Part shown: in pieces, positions 16,165 through 25,657 of the stretch | How positions within the stretch are numbered: the stretch's first letter is position 1 | How the letters are laid out: the number at the start of each line of letters is the position of its first letter | Origin: Streptomyces sp. NBC_01485 | Lineage (GTDB): Bacteria > Actinomycetota > Actinomycetes > Streptomycetales > Streptomycetaceae | Length of the DNA stretch: 64,000 nt | Assembly (NCBI RefSeq): GCF_036227125.1 | Contig: NZ_CP109435.1 | Coordinates: 5,766,001 to 5,830,000 of the forward strand | Direction: 5' to 3' | The notes under the pieces: model-generated | The model's input: the letters and a program-made list of their open reading frames with translations, nothing else | Databases searched by the model: none | Told to the model about the DNA's origin: nothing | Position numbers and translations under genes: made by a program

Positions 16165-17022
16165 GTGAGCGACGAAGCACAGCCCGGACACGTACGGATA
16201 CGTCTCGACCTCTCCTACGACGGGACCGGGTTCTCCGGGTGGGCCAAGCAGGCCGGGGGCCGGCGGACCGTGCAGGGGGAGATCGAGGACGCCCTGCGGA
16301 CCGTGACGCGGTCGACGCGGACGTACGAGCTGACCGTGGCCGGGCGCACCGATGCCGGGGTGCACGCGCGGGGGCAGGTCGCCCATGTCGATCTGCCGGA
16401 GGAGGTCTGGCGCGAGCACCACGAGAAGCTGCTCAAGCGGCTCGCCGGGCGGCTGCCCAAGGACGTGCGGGTGTGGGCGCTGCGGGAGGCGCCCAGCGGC
16501 TTCAACGCACGGTTCTCCGCCGTCTGGCGGCGGTACGCGTACCGGGTCACCGACAACCCCGGGGGTGTCGATCCGCTGCTGCGGGGCCACGTCCTGTGGC
16601 ACGACTGGCCGCTCGACGTCGACGCCATGAACGAGGCCGCCCGGCTGCTGCTAGGCGAGCACGACTTCGCCGCCTACTGCAAGCGGCGGGAGGGCGCGAC
16701 CACCATCCGGACGCTGCAGGCGCTGAGCCTGGTGCGCGGGGACGACGGGATCATCACCGCGACCGTCCGGGCCGACGCCTTCTGCCACAACATGGTGCGC
16801 TCGCTGATCGGGGCGCTGCTGTTCGTGGGGGACGGGCACCGGAGGCCGGAGTGGCCCGGGAAGGTGCTGGGCGCGGGCGTACGGGACTCGGCAGTGCACG
16901 TCGTACGGCCGCACGGGCTGACGCTGGAGGAGGTCGGCTACCCGGCCGACGAACTGCTCGCCGCGCGCAGCAGGGAGGCGCGGAACAAGCGGTCGCTGCC
17001 CGGTGCGGCCGGGTGCTGCTGA
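16165..17022 (+). CDS. truA: tRNA pseudouridine(38-40) synthase TruA
   Basis: TruA converts uridines 38-40 of the tRNA anticodon stem-loop to pseudouridine. The 285-residue protein begins RIRLDLSYDGTGFSGWAKQ after a short N-terminus and contains the catalytic Asp in AGRTDAGVHARGQVAH, plus the FCHNMVRSLIGALLFVG segment. GTG start with GAGAGGAT upstream. Truncation is not seen. It is a usual follower of rplQ in Streptomyces. Confidence 0.96.
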   Translation: MSDEAQPGHVRIRLDLSYDGTGFSGWAKQAGGRRTVQGEIEDALRTVTRSTRTYELTVAGRTDAGVHARGQVAHVDLPEEVWREHHEKLLKRLAGRLPKDVRVWALREAPSGFNARFSAVWRRYAYRVTDNPGGVDPLLRGHVLWHDWPLDVDAMNEAARLLLGEHDFAAYCKRREGATTIRTLQALSLVRGDDGIITATVRADAFCHNMVRSLIGALLFVGDGHRRPEWPGKVLGAGVRDSAVHVVRPHGLTLEEVGYPADELLAARSREARNKRSLPGAAGCC

Positions 17023-17050
17023 CCCGGCCTCTTCCCGCAGGTCGGCCAGG

Positions 17051-17926
17051 TCAGTTGTCGGCCGCCGCCGAGGCCTGGGCCTCGCCGCGCTGGCGGATGC
17101 GCTGGAAGGCGAACTCGGCGAGGTCGTCGCCCGTGGTGAAGGCCGCGGTGTCCTTCGTCGTCACGTTCTTGCCGTTGGTGAAGCCGGTGATCGTGAAGTA
17201 GGCGTACCGGCCGTAGGAGTTGGTCGTCGAGCGGCAGATCGCGCCCTCGCAGAAGGCCTTGACGTCGCCGCCGGTGAGGGCCTTGACGATGCTCCGGTCG
17301 TCGGCCTGGCTCTTGGCCTTGAGGGCCTGCGCCTCGGTGTCGAAGACGGCCACGCCGACCGTCACCGCGAGGTCGTCCTTGGTGTACGTGATCCGCATGA
17401 TGCGGGTGCAGCCGTTGGCGGTGAGGACCTTGGCCAGAGTGCCCGCGGCGCCCGTGGTGCACGTGGTGCTGTCCGCCTTGGGGCCCTTTTTGTACACGGC
17501 CGAGCCCATGGTGAGCTGTGTGCCGGGGAAGAGGAGGTCGGGGCCGTTGGGGGCGGTGTCCTTGGCCTCGGCGGCGACGAACTCCTTCGGGTCCAGCGGG
17601 GGCGGGGCGCTGGTCGGCGCGAAGGACGGGTCGGTGGACGCGCTCGGCAGGTCGGCGGTCGCGGGCAGTGAGGCCGTCGGCCTGCTCGCCTCGTCGCTGC
17701 CGTTCGCCGACACCACGGCCATGGCCACGGCGGTGCCGATGGCGAGCGTGGCGAGCGCGCCGCCGCCTATGAGGAACAGCCGGCGGCGCTTGTTGCGTGT
17801 CTCGGACGCCTCGGCGAGCGCGGCCCAGTCCGGGGTCCGGCCGTCATCGCCGGAGGCCCACGGCTGCTGGGAGTTCGGTTTCCACGGATCCCACTGGGAC
17901 TGAGGTCCCCCCTGCCCATAGCTCAT
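17051..17926 (-). CDS. membrane-anchored protein of unknown function
   Basis: The 291-residue product (MSYGQGGPQSQWDPWKPN) has a cytoplasmic proline/tryptophan-rich N-terminus, one transmembrane helix at about residues 48-70 (LFLIGGGALATLAIGTAVAM), a Pro/Ser/Thr linker, and an extracytoplasmic domain of about 190 residues with five cysteines (TTCTT, GCTRI, FCEG, ICRS). I do not recognise the domain. ATG 17926 was preferred to 17935, three codons earlier. It ends 28 bases from truA and is convergent with it. The position between truA and rplM is, as I recall, conserved in Streptomyces. Confidence 0.85.
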   Translation of the reverse strand: MSYGQGGPQSQWDPWKPNSQQPWASGDDGRTPDWAALAEASETRNKRRRLFLIGGGALATLAIGTAVAMAVVSANGSDEASRPTASLPATADLPSASTDPSFAPTSAPPPLDPKEFVAAEAKDTAPNGPDLLFPGTQLTMGSAVYKKGPKADSTTCTTGAAGTLAKVLTANGCTRIMRITYTKDDLAVTVGVAVFDTEAQALKAKSQADDRSIVKALTGGDVKAFCEGAICRSTTNSYGRYAYFTITGFTNGKNVTTKDTAAFTTGDDLAEFAFQRIRQRGEAQASAAADN

Positions 17927-18169
17927 GGGCCGCATCTTAGACGGGGAGCGGGGGTTGCTGTTCCGTTCCGACGGGCATCGCGGGACCCGGGGTTGCGGGC
18001 GGGAGTGCGGGCAAACGCGACATCTCCGGGTGGTTCGGTACGGCGTTCCCGCAGGCCGCCGTACCGGCCGTCGTGGCGCGTGTGGCGCGGGCCACTCGGG
18101 ACGGGGGGTTCCGGCGGCGGTGGAGAGGGCGTGGCCGGGGCGGTGGGCAGGGTGGTGGCCGGGGCCGTT

Positions 18170-18199
18170 TTGACCCGGCCCCCCGGACGCGGGTATCCT
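18170..18199 (+). promoter_or_regulatory. housekeeping promoter for rplM-rpsI
   Basis: TTGACC (18170-18175) and TATCCT (18194-18199) with an 18-base spacer are a good match to a Streptomyces HrdB-type promoter. It lies about 180 bases before the rplM GTG, giving a leader of roughly 170 bases. The rest of the 450-base gap from 17927 to 18377 is very GC-rich and shows no gene. Confidence 0.7.
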
Positions 18200-18377
18200 G
18201 CATCTTCGTTGTGTATTGGCGCGCTCTTCTCACGGGACGGGCCCTTACACCGGTCCACCGGGCCGATGACCAGCGACCAGCACGCGGTATGCGTCGCCGC
18301 AGTGCGGTCTGGGCTGTCGTGATCGTCTTCGGTGACCTTGTCAGGACCATTCACTGAAGAAGCGAAGGCTACGAACC

Positions 18378-18821
18378 GTGCGTACGTACAGCCCCAAGCC
18401 CGGCGATGTGACGCGCCAGTGGCACGTCATCGACGCTCAGGACATCGTCCTGGGCCGTCTCGCCACCACTGCCGCGTCCCTCCTCCGGGGCAAGCACAAG
18501 CCGATCTACGCGCCCCACGTCGACACCGGTGACTTCGTCATCATCATCAACGCCGACAAGGTGCACCTCTCCGGCAACAAGCGGACCCAGAAGATGGCCT
18601 ACCGCCACTCCGGGTACCCGGGCGGCCTGCGCTCCGTGCGCTACGACGACCTCCTGGCGAACAACCCGGAGAAGGCCGTCGAGAAGGCCGTCAAGGGCAT
18701 GCTCCCCAAGAACACGCTCGGCCGTCAGATGCTCTCGAAGCTGAAGGTCTACAAGGGTGACGTGCACCCGCACGCGGCGCAGCAGCCTGTGCCGTTCGAG
18801 ATCACCCAGGTCGCGCAGTAA
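18378..18821 (+). CDS. rplM: 50S ribosomal protein L13
   Basis: L13 is an early-assembly 23S rRNA binder. From the GTG start the 147 residues read MRTYSPKPGDVTRQWHVIDA and include LGRLATTAASLLRGKHKP, the conserved HSGYPGGLR loop and GMLPKNTLGRQMLSKLKVY. It forms the two-gene rplM-rpsI operon with rpsI 44 bases downstream. Confidence 0.98.
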   Translation: MRTYSPKPGDVTRQWHVIDAQDIVLGRLATTAASLLRGKHKPIYAPHVDTGDFVIIINADKVHLSGNKRTQKMAYRHSGYPGGLRSVRYDDLLANNPEKAVEKAVKGMLPKNTLGRQMLSKLKVYKGDVHPHAAQQPVPFEITQVAQ

Positions 18822-18865
18822 TTCCGGCCACACCGCCCCAAGCTGAAGAGAATCTGAGGAGAACC

Positions 18866-19387
18866 GTGGCCGAGACCACTGCCGAGCAGCCGCTCGAAGA
18901 GACCGAGCTCGTCGACATCGACAGCTACACCACCGAGTCCGAGGTCCCCGTCGAGGGTGAGTACACCTCGGAGTCCCTGGCCTCCCGCTTCGGCGAGCCC
19001 CAGCCGGCCGCCGGCCTGGGTCGCCGCAAGAACGCCATCGCCCGCGTCCGGATCGTCCCGGGCACCGGCAAGTGGAAGATCAACGGTCGCACCCTCGAGG
19101 ACTACTTCCCGAACAAGGTGCACCAGCAGGAAGTCAACGAGCCCTTCAAGGTGCTCGAGCTCGAAAACCGTTACGACGTCGTCGCCCGCATCTCCGGCGG
19201 CGGTGTCTCCGGTCAGGCCGGCGCGCTCCGTCTCGGTGTCGCCCGCGCGCTGAACGAGGCCGACGTCGACAACAACCGCGCCGCGCTCAAGAAGGCCGGC
19301 TTCCTCACGCGTGACGACCGTGCGGTCGAGCGCAAGAAGGCCGGTCTCAAGAAGGCCCGCAAGGCCCCGCAGTACAGCAAGCGTTAA
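18866..19387 (+). CDS. rpsI: 30S ribosomal protein S9
   Basis: S9's C-terminal tail contacts the P-site tRNA anticodon loop. The 173-residue product has an acidic N-terminal extension of about 45 residues common in actinobacteria, followed by the S9 core (GRRKNAIARVRIVPGTGKW) and the C-terminal KKAGLKKARKAPQYSKR ending in the functional Lys-Arg. GTG start with GAGGAGAA upstream. Confidence 0.98.
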   Translation: MAETTAEQPLEETELVDIDSYTTESEVPVEGEYTSESLASRFGEPQPAAGLGRRKNAIARVRIVPGTGKWKINGRTLEDYFPNKVHQQEVNEPFKVLELENRYDVVARISGGGVSGQAGALRLGVARALNEADVDNNRAALKKAGFLTRDDRAVERKKAGLKKARKAPQYSKR

Positions 19388-19450
19388 GCTTCGCTGCCTG
19401 CTCGTACGTATATCCGGGTCGGGCCGGGTTCGGCTCGCCCGTACGTACTC

Positions 19451-19497
19451 CGAACGCCCCGGCGGCACGCCACAGTGTCGCCGGGGCGTTCGTTTTC
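19451..19497 (+). terminator. rho-independent terminator after rpsI
   Basis: CGAACGCCCCGGCG (19451-19464) pairs with CGCCGGGGCGTTCG (19479-19492), a 14-base-pair stem followed by TTTTCT. Located about 65 bases after rpsI. Confidence 0.9.
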
Positions 19498-19655
19498 TCG
19501 CAGCCGTGGGCGTATAACGGCACAAGGTGCTCAAAGGCTTGTGTGATCGGATGTTCAGGGCATCCAATGCCTGGATGCGGGAGCCGCCGCGGATCGGCTG
19601 AGCCGTCCGACGCACCCGCACGGCTTTTGAAACTGACGCTTCCTCAGGAGGACAA

Positions 19656-21014
19656 GTGGGACGACTCTTCGGCACGGACGGCGTGCGCGGTGTCGCCAAC
19701 GCGGATCTGACGGCGGAGATGGCGCTCGGCCTGTCCGTCGCGGCGGCGCACGTGCTGGCCGAGGCGGGTACCTTCCAGGGGCACCGGCCGGTGGCCGTGG
19801 TCGGACGGGATCCGCGCGCGTCCGGGGAGTTCCTGGAGGCCGCCGTGGTGGCCGGCCTGGCGAGCGCCGGTGTGGACGTGCTGAAGGTCGGCGTGCTGCC
19901 CACGCCCGCCGTCGCGTACCTGACCGGCGTGCTCGGCGCCGACCTCGGCGTGATGCTCTCCGCCAGCCACAACGCCATGCCCGACAACGGCATCAAGTTC
20001 TTCGCCCGCGGCGGCCACAAGCTCGCCGACCAGCTCGAGGACCGGATCGAGTCCGTCTACGACGAGCACCGCACCGGCGCGCCCTGGGACCGGCCGACCG
20101 GCGGCGGCGTCGGGCGCGTCCGCTCCTACGACGAGGGGTTCGACCGGTACGTCGCCCACCTCATCGCCGTCCTGCCGAACCGGCTCGACGGGCTGAAGAT
20201 CGTCCTCGACGAGGCGCACGGCGCTGCGGCGTGGGTGTCCCCGGAGGCGTTCGCGCGGGCCGGCGCGGAGGTCGTGACCATCGGGGCCGAGCCGGACGGG
20301 CTCAACATCAACGACGGGTGCGGCTCCACGCACCTGGACAAGCTGAAGGCCGCGGTCATCGAGCACGGGGCCGCCTTCGGCATCGCGCACGACGGGGACG
20401 CCGACCGGTGCCTCGCCGTGGACCACACGGGCGAGGAGATCGACGGGGACCAGATCCTCGCCGTGCTCGCCCTGTCCATGCGCGAGCGGGGGGTGCTGCG
20501 CTCGGACACCGTCGTCGCGACCGTCATGTCCAACCTCGGCTTCAAGCTGGCCATGGAGCGGGAGGGGATCCAGCTCGTGCAGGCCGCCGTCGGCGACCGG
20601 TATGTGCTGGAGGAGATGAAGGAGCACGGGTACGCGCTGGGCGGTGAGCAGTCCGGGCACGTGATCATCCTCGACCACGCGACGACCGGGGACGGGACGC
20701 TGACGGGGCTCATGCTGGCGGCCCGGGTCGTCCAGAGCGGGCGCTCGTTGCGGGAACTGGCCTCTGTGATGGAGCGGTTGCCTCAGGTGCTGATCAATGT
20801 GCCTGACGTCGACAGGTCCCGTGTCGGGGACTCGGCCGAGCTTGCTGTTGCTGTTGGTGAGGCGGAGCGGGAACTCGGGGCCACCGGGCGGGTGTTGCTT
20901 CGGCCTTCCGGGACCGAGCCGTTGGTGCGGGTGATGGTCGAGGCTGCTGATATCGATCAGGCTCGGGCTGTTGCCGGGCGGCTGGCGGATGTTGTGAAGT
21001 CGGCGCTGGGTTAG
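19656..21014 (+). CDS. glmM: phosphoglucosamine mutase
   Basis: GlmM converts glucosamine-6-phosphate to glucosamine-1-phosphate for UDP-GlcNAc and peptidoglycan synthesis. The 452-residue protein begins MGRLFGTDGVRGVAN, carries the phosphoserine loop MLSASHNAMPDNG, the metal-binding DGDADR and the substrate-binding GEQSGH, and ends with the phosphate-binding RPSGTEPLVRVM. GTG start behind AGGAGGA. glmS, the previous pathway step, lies 2.2 kb downstream. Confidence 0.97.
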   Translation: MGRLFGTDGVRGVANADLTAEMALGLSVAAAHVLAEAGTFQGHRPVAVVGRDPRASGEFLEAAVVAGLASAGVDVLKVGVLPTPAVAYLTGVLGADLGVMLSASHNAMPDNGIKFFARGGHKLADQLEDRIESVYDEHRTGAPWDRPTGGGVGRVRSYDEGFDRYVAHLIAVLPNRLDGLKIVLDEAHGAAAWVSPEAFARAGAEVVTIGAEPDGLNINDGCGSTHLDKLKAAVIEHGAAFGIAHDGDADRCLAVDHTGEEIDGDQILAVLALSMRERGVLRSDTVVATVMSNLGFKLAMEREGIQLVQAAVGDRYVLEEMKEHGYALGGEQSGHVIILDHATTGDGTLTGLMLAARVVQSGRSLRELASVMERLPQVLINVPDVDRSRVGDSAELAVAVGEAERELGATGRVLLRPSGTEPLVRVMVEAADIDQARAVAGRLADVVKSALG

Positions 21015-21077
21015 GAGCCGGGTCGGGTTGGGGTTGGGGGTTCTGTTGTTTGCGGGCTGCGGGTGCTTCGTGGCTTG

Positions 21078-21099
21078 TCGCGCAGTTCCCCGCGCCCCT
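21078..21099. repeat. dispersed 22-base intergenic repeat, copy 2
   Basis: Identical to the copy at 15414-15435, containing CGCGCAGTTCCCCGCGCC and preceded by GTGGCTTG versus GTGGCTGG in copy 1. It sits between the convergent glmM and DUF389 genes. Here the stem is only partly formed by the following GGGG, so the repeat, rather than a hairpin, is the conserved part. Confidence 0.75.
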
Positions 21100-21111
21100 G
21101 GGGTGACTGCG

Positions 21112-22044
21112 CTAACCCGTGATTGATCGTTGCCGTGCCCAGAGCGCCTTCTGGGCCAGCAACGTCAGCGTGCCGGCCAGGATGATGCCCAGGAGGTTCA
21201 GCAGGAGTTGTTCTGTTGAGCCCCAGGTCTGTTCGGTGTCGCCGTAGCTGAGGGCTACGGCGGCGTTGGCGGCTGCCGGGACCGTCGTGACCGAGATGGC
21301 CACGCCCACCAGGGCGCCGGACTTCGCGGAGGTCAGGGAGAGGGTGCCGGCGATGCCTGCCAGGACGGCCACGATGAACGAGAACGGGTCGGGGGCGTAG
21401 ACGAAGCCGGTCTGGGGGCGGGGGCCGTCCAACTGCTCCCTGCTGAACTGGCCGAGGGCGTCCATCAGGAGGCTGAAGCCCACCGTCACCGCCATGGCCA
21501 CCGCGAAGCCGGCCAGCAGGGCGATCAGTGAGCGCAGGGCCAGGCGGGGTGCGCGCTGCACGATCGACGTGGAGATGCCGGCCAGCGGGCCGAACTCGGG
21601 GCCCACGGCCATCGCCCCCACGATCAGGACCGCGCTGTCGAGCACCACACCGCAGGCCGCGATCATCGTGGCGAGGGTGATGAACGCGATGTAGGTGATG
21701 GAGAGCGTCGACTCCTCGTGGGTGGCGTCCGCGAGGTGCTCCCACAGGACCGCGTCGGCGCCCTCGCCGGGCGCCTCCGCCTCGGCCTTGTCGGCGCGCA
21801 GGGAGAGCGACAGGTCGATGTTCTCCACGGCGATCGAGCCGGTCTTGTCCAGCCCCAACTGCTGGAGGCCGGTGAGGAGTTCGTCCCCCGCCTCGCGTGC
21901 CACGTCGCACAGGACGACGTCGCCGACCGGGTTGCGGGCCGCGCCCGGCACCACCACGAGGTGGGTGGTGCCGACGGTCTTCTCGATCAGGCGGACCACG
22001 TCGTCGGTCCGGTCCGACGGGGTGATCAGGCGCAGGTGCAGCAT
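21112..22044 (-). CDS. DUF389 family membrane protein
   Basis: The 310-residue protein has a cytoplasmic N-terminal domain of about 110 residues (MLHLRLITPSDRTDDVVRLIE) and then five to six membrane helices with the DUF389 hallmark AVLIVGAMAVGPEFGPLAGI and SAKSGALVGVAISVTTVPAAANAAV. The family's biochemical role is not established; a transport or membrane-sensing role is possible. It is transcribed toward glmM, and the gap to coaA upstream is only 16 bases of divergent-free sequence, so it may share the coaA transcript. Confidence 0.88.
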   Translation of the reverse strand: MLHLRLITPSDRTDDVVRLIEKTVGTTHLVVVPGAARNPVGDVVLCDVAREAGDELLTGLQQLGLDKTGSIAVENIDLSLSLRADKAEAEAPGEGADAVLWEHLADATHEESTLSITYIAFITLATMIAACGVVLDSAVLIVGAMAVGPEFGPLAGISTSIVQRAPRLALRSLIALLAGFAVAMAVTVGFSLLMDALGQFSREQLDGPRPQTGFVYAPDPFSFIVAVLAGIAGTLSLTSAKSGALVGVAISVTTVPAAANAAVALSYGDTEQTWGSTEQLLLNLLGIILAGTLTLLAQKALWARQRSITG

Positions 22045-22060
22045 GGGGGCAGGGTAGCCG

Positions 22061-23050
22061 TCAGAGTTTGCGCAGCCGCAGGCGCTGCACCTTGTGGTCC
22101 TGGCCCTTGCGGACCACGAGGGTGGCCCGGCCGCGGGTGGGGGCGATGTTCTCCACCAGGTTGGGCTTGTTGATGGTGCGCCAGAGGGTGCGGGCGTAGT
22201 CGACGGCCTCCTCCTCGGAGACCTGGGTGTACTTGCGGAAGTACGAGTCGGGGTTCTGGAAGGCGGTTCGGCGCAGTTTCCCGAACCGGCTGAGGTACCA
22301 GCGCTCGATGTCCTCGGCGCTCGCGTCGACGTACACGCTGAAGTCGAAGTAGTCGGCGAGGCCGACGCGGGTGCGGCCGTCGTTGCCGGGGAGGGCGGGC
22401 TGCAGGACGTTCAGGCCCTCGACGATGAGAATGTCGGGGCGGCGGACGGTGAGCCTGCGGTCCGGCACGATGTCGTAGATCAGGTGGGAGTAGACGGGCG
22501 CTGTGACCTCGTCCTTGCCCGCCTTGATGTCGGCCACGAAGCGGGTCAGCGCGCGGCGGTCGTAGGACTCGGGGAAACCTTTCCGCGCCATCAGACCGCG
22601 GGCCTCCAGCTCCTTGGTGGGGAGCAGGAAGCCGTCCGTGGTGACCAGTTCCACGCGGGGGTGTTCCGGCCAGCGGGAGAGGAGCGCCTGCAGGAGGCGG
22701 GCGACGGTGGACTTTCCCACGGCGACGGAGCCCGCGACGCCTATCACGAACGGGGTCCCGGACTGCGAGCCCTGTTCGCCGAGGAAGGTGTTCAGGGCGC
22801 CGCGCAGGCCGTCGGTGGCGCCGACGTAGAGGTTGAGGAGGCGGGAGAGCGGGAGGTAGATGTCGCGCACCTCGTCGAGGTCGATGACGTCGCCGAGTCC
22901 GCGCAGCTTCTCGACCTCCTCGGCCGTCAGCGGCAGCGGCGTCTTCTCGCGCAGCGCGCTCCACTCGCTTCGGGTGAGGTCGACGTAGGGAGTCGCCTCC
23001 GGCCTGTGCCGGTGGGCGCTCCGGGGCATCGGGGAGACCGGAGAGATCAC
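22061..23050 (-). CDS. coaA: pantothenate kinase, type I
   Basis: CoaA phosphorylates pantothenate, the first and controlling step of coenzyme A synthesis. The 329-residue protein has the P-loop GVAGSVAVGKST and the type I blocks TTDGFLLPTKELEARGLM and RKGFPESYDRRAL. It lacks anything unusual apart from a short Pro/Arg-rich N-terminus; in-frame ATG codons at M8 would shorten it slightly. It is divergent from glmS, with a 212-base AT-poor spacer. Confidence 0.96.
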   Translation of the reverse strand: MISPVSPMPRSAHRHRPEATPYVDLTRSEWSALREKTPLPLTAEEVEKLRGLGDVIDLDEVRDIYLPLSRLLNLYVGATDGLRGALNTFLGEQGSQSGTPFVIGVAGSVAVGKSTVARLLQALLSRWPEHPRVELVTTDGFLLPTKELEARGLMARKGFPESYDRRALTRFVADIKAGKDEVTAPVYSHLIYDIVPDRRLTVRRPDILIVEGLNVLQPALPGNDGRTRVGLADYFDFSVYVDASAEDIERWYLSRFGKLRRTAFQNPDSYFRKYTQVSEEEAVDYARTLWRTINKPNLVENIAPTRGRATLVVRKGQDHKVQRLRLRKL

Positions 23051-23262
23051 ACTCCATTGTGAACGGAGTTTGAACGGGGTGGCGGGTGGGGTCCGTCACG
23101 GTCCGGGGAGTAGGGGGAAGTAAGGGGGGAGTGGTGTGGAGGGCAGGGGTGGGGTGAGGAGGGGGGAGTTGGGGTGAGGAGGGGGCGTACGGGCGTGGGA
23201 ATTTCCGGAATCGGGCACGTGGAGGCTCTTTCGGGGCAGTGATCGGTCGTAGGCTGCCGCGC

Positions 23263-25110
23263 ATGTGCGGAATCGTGGGATACGTGGGGTCTCAGTCGGC
23301 GCTCGACGTCGTCATGGCCGGACTGAAGCGGCTGGAGTACCGGGGGTACGACTCGGCGGGTGTCGCCGTGCCGGCCGACGGGGGGCTCGCCGCCGCCAGG
23401 AAGGCGGGCAAACTCGTCAACCTGGAGAAGGAGCTGACGGAACGGCCGCTGCCGGCCGGTACGACGGGCATCGGGCACACGCGCTGGGCCACCCATGGCG
23501 GGCCCACCGACGCCAACGCCCATCCTCATCTCGACAACGCGGGGCGCGTCGCCGTCGTGCACAACGGGATCATCGAGAACTTCGCCGCGCTGCGGGGCGA
23601 GCTGGCCGAGCGGGGGCACGAGCTGCTCTCCGAGACCGACACCGAGGTCGTGGCGCATCTGCTCGCCGAGGAGTTCTCCGTGACCTCCGACCTGGCGGAG
23701 TCCATGCGGCTGGTGTGCCGACGGCTGGAGGGGGCGTTCACGCTGGTCGCGGTGCACGCCGACGAGCCCGATGTGGTGGTCGGCGCGCGGCGGAACTCGC
23801 CGCTGGTGGTGGGCGTTGGAGAGGGTGAGGCCTTTCTCGCCTCGGACGTCGCCGCGTTCATCGCCCATACGCGGTCGGCGATCGAGCTGGGTCAGGACCA
23901 GGTGGTGGAGCTGCGCAGGGACGGCGTGACGGTGACCGGGTTCGACGGCCGTCCGGCGGACGTGCGCTCGTATCACGTCGACTGGGACGCGTCGGCCGCG
24001 GAAAAGGGGGGTTATGACTACTTCATGCTCAAGGAGATCGCCGAGCAGCCCAAGGCTGTCGCCGATACCCTGCTGGGCCGCATCGACGCCTCCGGGGCGC
24101 TGACCCTCGACGAGGTGCGGATCCCGGCCGCCGAGCTGCGGAAGGTCGACAAGGTCGTCATCGTCGCGTGCGGTACGGCCTTCCACGCGGGCCTCATCGC
24201 CAAGTACGCCATCGAGCACTGGACGCGCATCCCGTGCGAGGTGGAGCTGGCCAGCGAGTTCCGCTACCGGGACCCGATCCTGGACTCGACGTCGCTCGTC
24301 ATCGCCATCTCGCAGTCCGGCGAGACGATGGACACGCTGATGGCGCTGCGGCATGCCCGGGAGCAGGGGTCCAAGGTGCTGGCCATCTGCAACACCAACG
24401 GCTCGACCATCCCGCGTGAGTCGGACGCGGTGCTGTACACGCACGCCGGGCCGGAGGTGGCGGTCGCCTCGACGAAGGCGTTCCTGACGCAACTGGTCGC
24501 CTGCTATCTGGTCGCGCTGTATCTCGGCCAGGTGCGCGGCACCAAGTGGGGGGACGAGATCCAGGACGTCGTCCGGGACCTCGCGCAGATCTCCGGCGCC
24601 GTCGAGCGGGTGCTGGAGACCATGGAGCCGGTGCGGGAGCTGGCGCGGTCGCTCGCCGGCAAGGACACGGTGCTGTTCCTGGGGCGGCACGTGGGGTATC
24701 CCGTCGCCCTGGAGGGTGCGCTGAAGCTGAAGGAGCTGGCGTACATGCACGCGGAGGGGTTCGCCGCGGGGGAGCTGAAGCACGGGCCGATCGCTCTCAT
24801 CGAGGAGGATCTGCCGGTGGTGGTGGTCGTGCCCTCGCCGCGCGGGCGGTCCGTCCTCCACGACAAGATCGTGTCCAACATCCAGGAGATCCGGGCGCGG
24901 GGTGCGCGGACGATCGTGATCGCGGAGGAGGGGGACGAGGCGGTGGTGCCGTACGCCGACCATCTCGTACGGGTGCCCGTCACGCCGACCTTGCTCCAGC
25001 CGCTGGTGACCACGGTGCCGTTGCAGGTCTTCGCGTGCGAACTGGCGACGGCTCGCGGCAACGAGGTGGACCAGCCGCGCAACCTGGCGAAGTCGGTGAC
25101 GGTGGAGTAA
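23263..25110 (+). CDS. glmS: glutamine-fructose-6-phosphate aminotransferase (isomerizing)
   Basis: GlmS makes glucosamine-6-phosphate from fructose-6-phosphate and glutamine. The 615 residues consist of an N-terminal class II glutaminase domain, whose nucleophile is Cys2 (MCGIVGYVGS), with HTRWATHGGPTDANAHPH, and two SIS domains (SQSGETMDTLMALRHA; LGRHVGYPVALEGALKLKE), ending DQPRNLAKSVTVE. ATG 23263 is required because Cys2 must be N-terminal after methionine removal; an in-frame ATG at 23239 would abolish that. Streptomyces often carry a second glmS elsewhere. Confidence 0.97.
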   Translation: MCGIVGYVGSQSALDVVMAGLKRLEYRGYDSAGVAVPADGGLAAARKAGKLVNLEKELTERPLPAGTTGIGHTRWATHGGPTDANAHPHLDNAGRVAVVHNGIIENFAALRGELAERGHELLSETDTEVVAHLLAEEFSVTSDLAESMRLVCRRLEGAFTLVAVHADEPDVVVGARRNSPLVVGVGEGEAFLASDVAAFIAHTRSAIELGQDQVVELRRDGVTVTGFDGRPADVRSYHVDWDASAAEKGGYDYFMLKEIAEQPKAVADTLLGRIDASGALTLDEVRIPAAELRKVDKVVIVACGTAFHAGLIAKYAIEHWTRIPCEVELASEFRYRDPILDSTSLVIAISQSGETMDTLMALRHAREQGSKVLAICNTNGSTIPRESDAVLYTHAGPEVAVASTKAFLTQLVACYLVALYLGQVRGTKWGDEIQDVVRDLAQISGAVERVLETMEPVRELARSLAGKDTVLFLGRHVGYPVALEGALKLKELAYMHAEGFAAGELKHGPIALIEEDLPVVVVVPSPRGRSVLHDKIVSNIQEIRARGARTIVIAEEGDEAVVPYADHLVRVPVTPTLLQPLVTTVPLQVFACELATARGNEVDQPRNLAKSVTVE

Positions 25111-25180
25111 GGGGGGCGGTTCGGGCCGAGGCTCTGAGGGTGCTCAAGTCGCTTGGCAGGTGCGGAGTCTGACGGTCACG

Positions 25181-25525
25181 ATGATCCGTATGACAGGGAT
25201 CGCGGGACTGAACAAGAAGCAGGACTTCGTGCTGGTCATCCGGGACGCCGACGTGATCGCGACGGCGCTGCGCGAGGTGCTGGCCGAGGCTTCGGACGGG
25301 GAGCGGGCGGGGCTGGAGCGAGCGGTCGCGCTCGTCGAGGCCAGGGTCGCCGTCGGCGAGGCCCAGTTGCGCGCCGACTGGGTCCGCGCCCGGCTGGCCG
25401 CCGCCGGTTTCACGGGGGACGTCGCCTCGATCGCGGCGGTGAGGGCGCTGCGCAAGGCGGAGCCGACGCTGAGTCTGCTGGCAGCGGCTCTCCTGCAGAA
25501 GGACGCGGTGGCCCATCCGGAGTGA
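25181..25525 (+). CDS. small helical protein, unknown function
   Basis: A 114-residue cytoplasmic protein (MIRMTGIAGLNKKQDFVLVI) with a short beta/alpha N-terminus and a long Ala/Glu/Arg-rich amphipathic helical region. No domain is recognised. ATG 25181 and 25190 are both possible starts, and a GTG exists at 25160. It follows glmS by 70 bases on the same strand, so it may be co-transcribed. I infer from recall that small proteins of this sort follow glmS in other Streptomyces. Confidence 0.65.
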   Translation: MIRMTGIAGLNKKQDFVLVIRDADVIATALREVLAEASDGERAGLERAVALVEARVAVGEAQLRADWVRARLAAAGFTGDVASIAAVRALRKAEPTLSLLAAALLQKDAVAHPE

Positions 25526-25657
25526 TGCGGGGGGCTTCGGGCGGGTGCCTTGGGGGTGCTTCGGCGGTAGGTGTGGTGGCGGGTGCGGTGGCGGGCGGCC
25601 TTGTCTCACGGCGAGTCGGCCGCCCGCTCGCCCGCTTGTACCGAGCCTGAGCACGGG

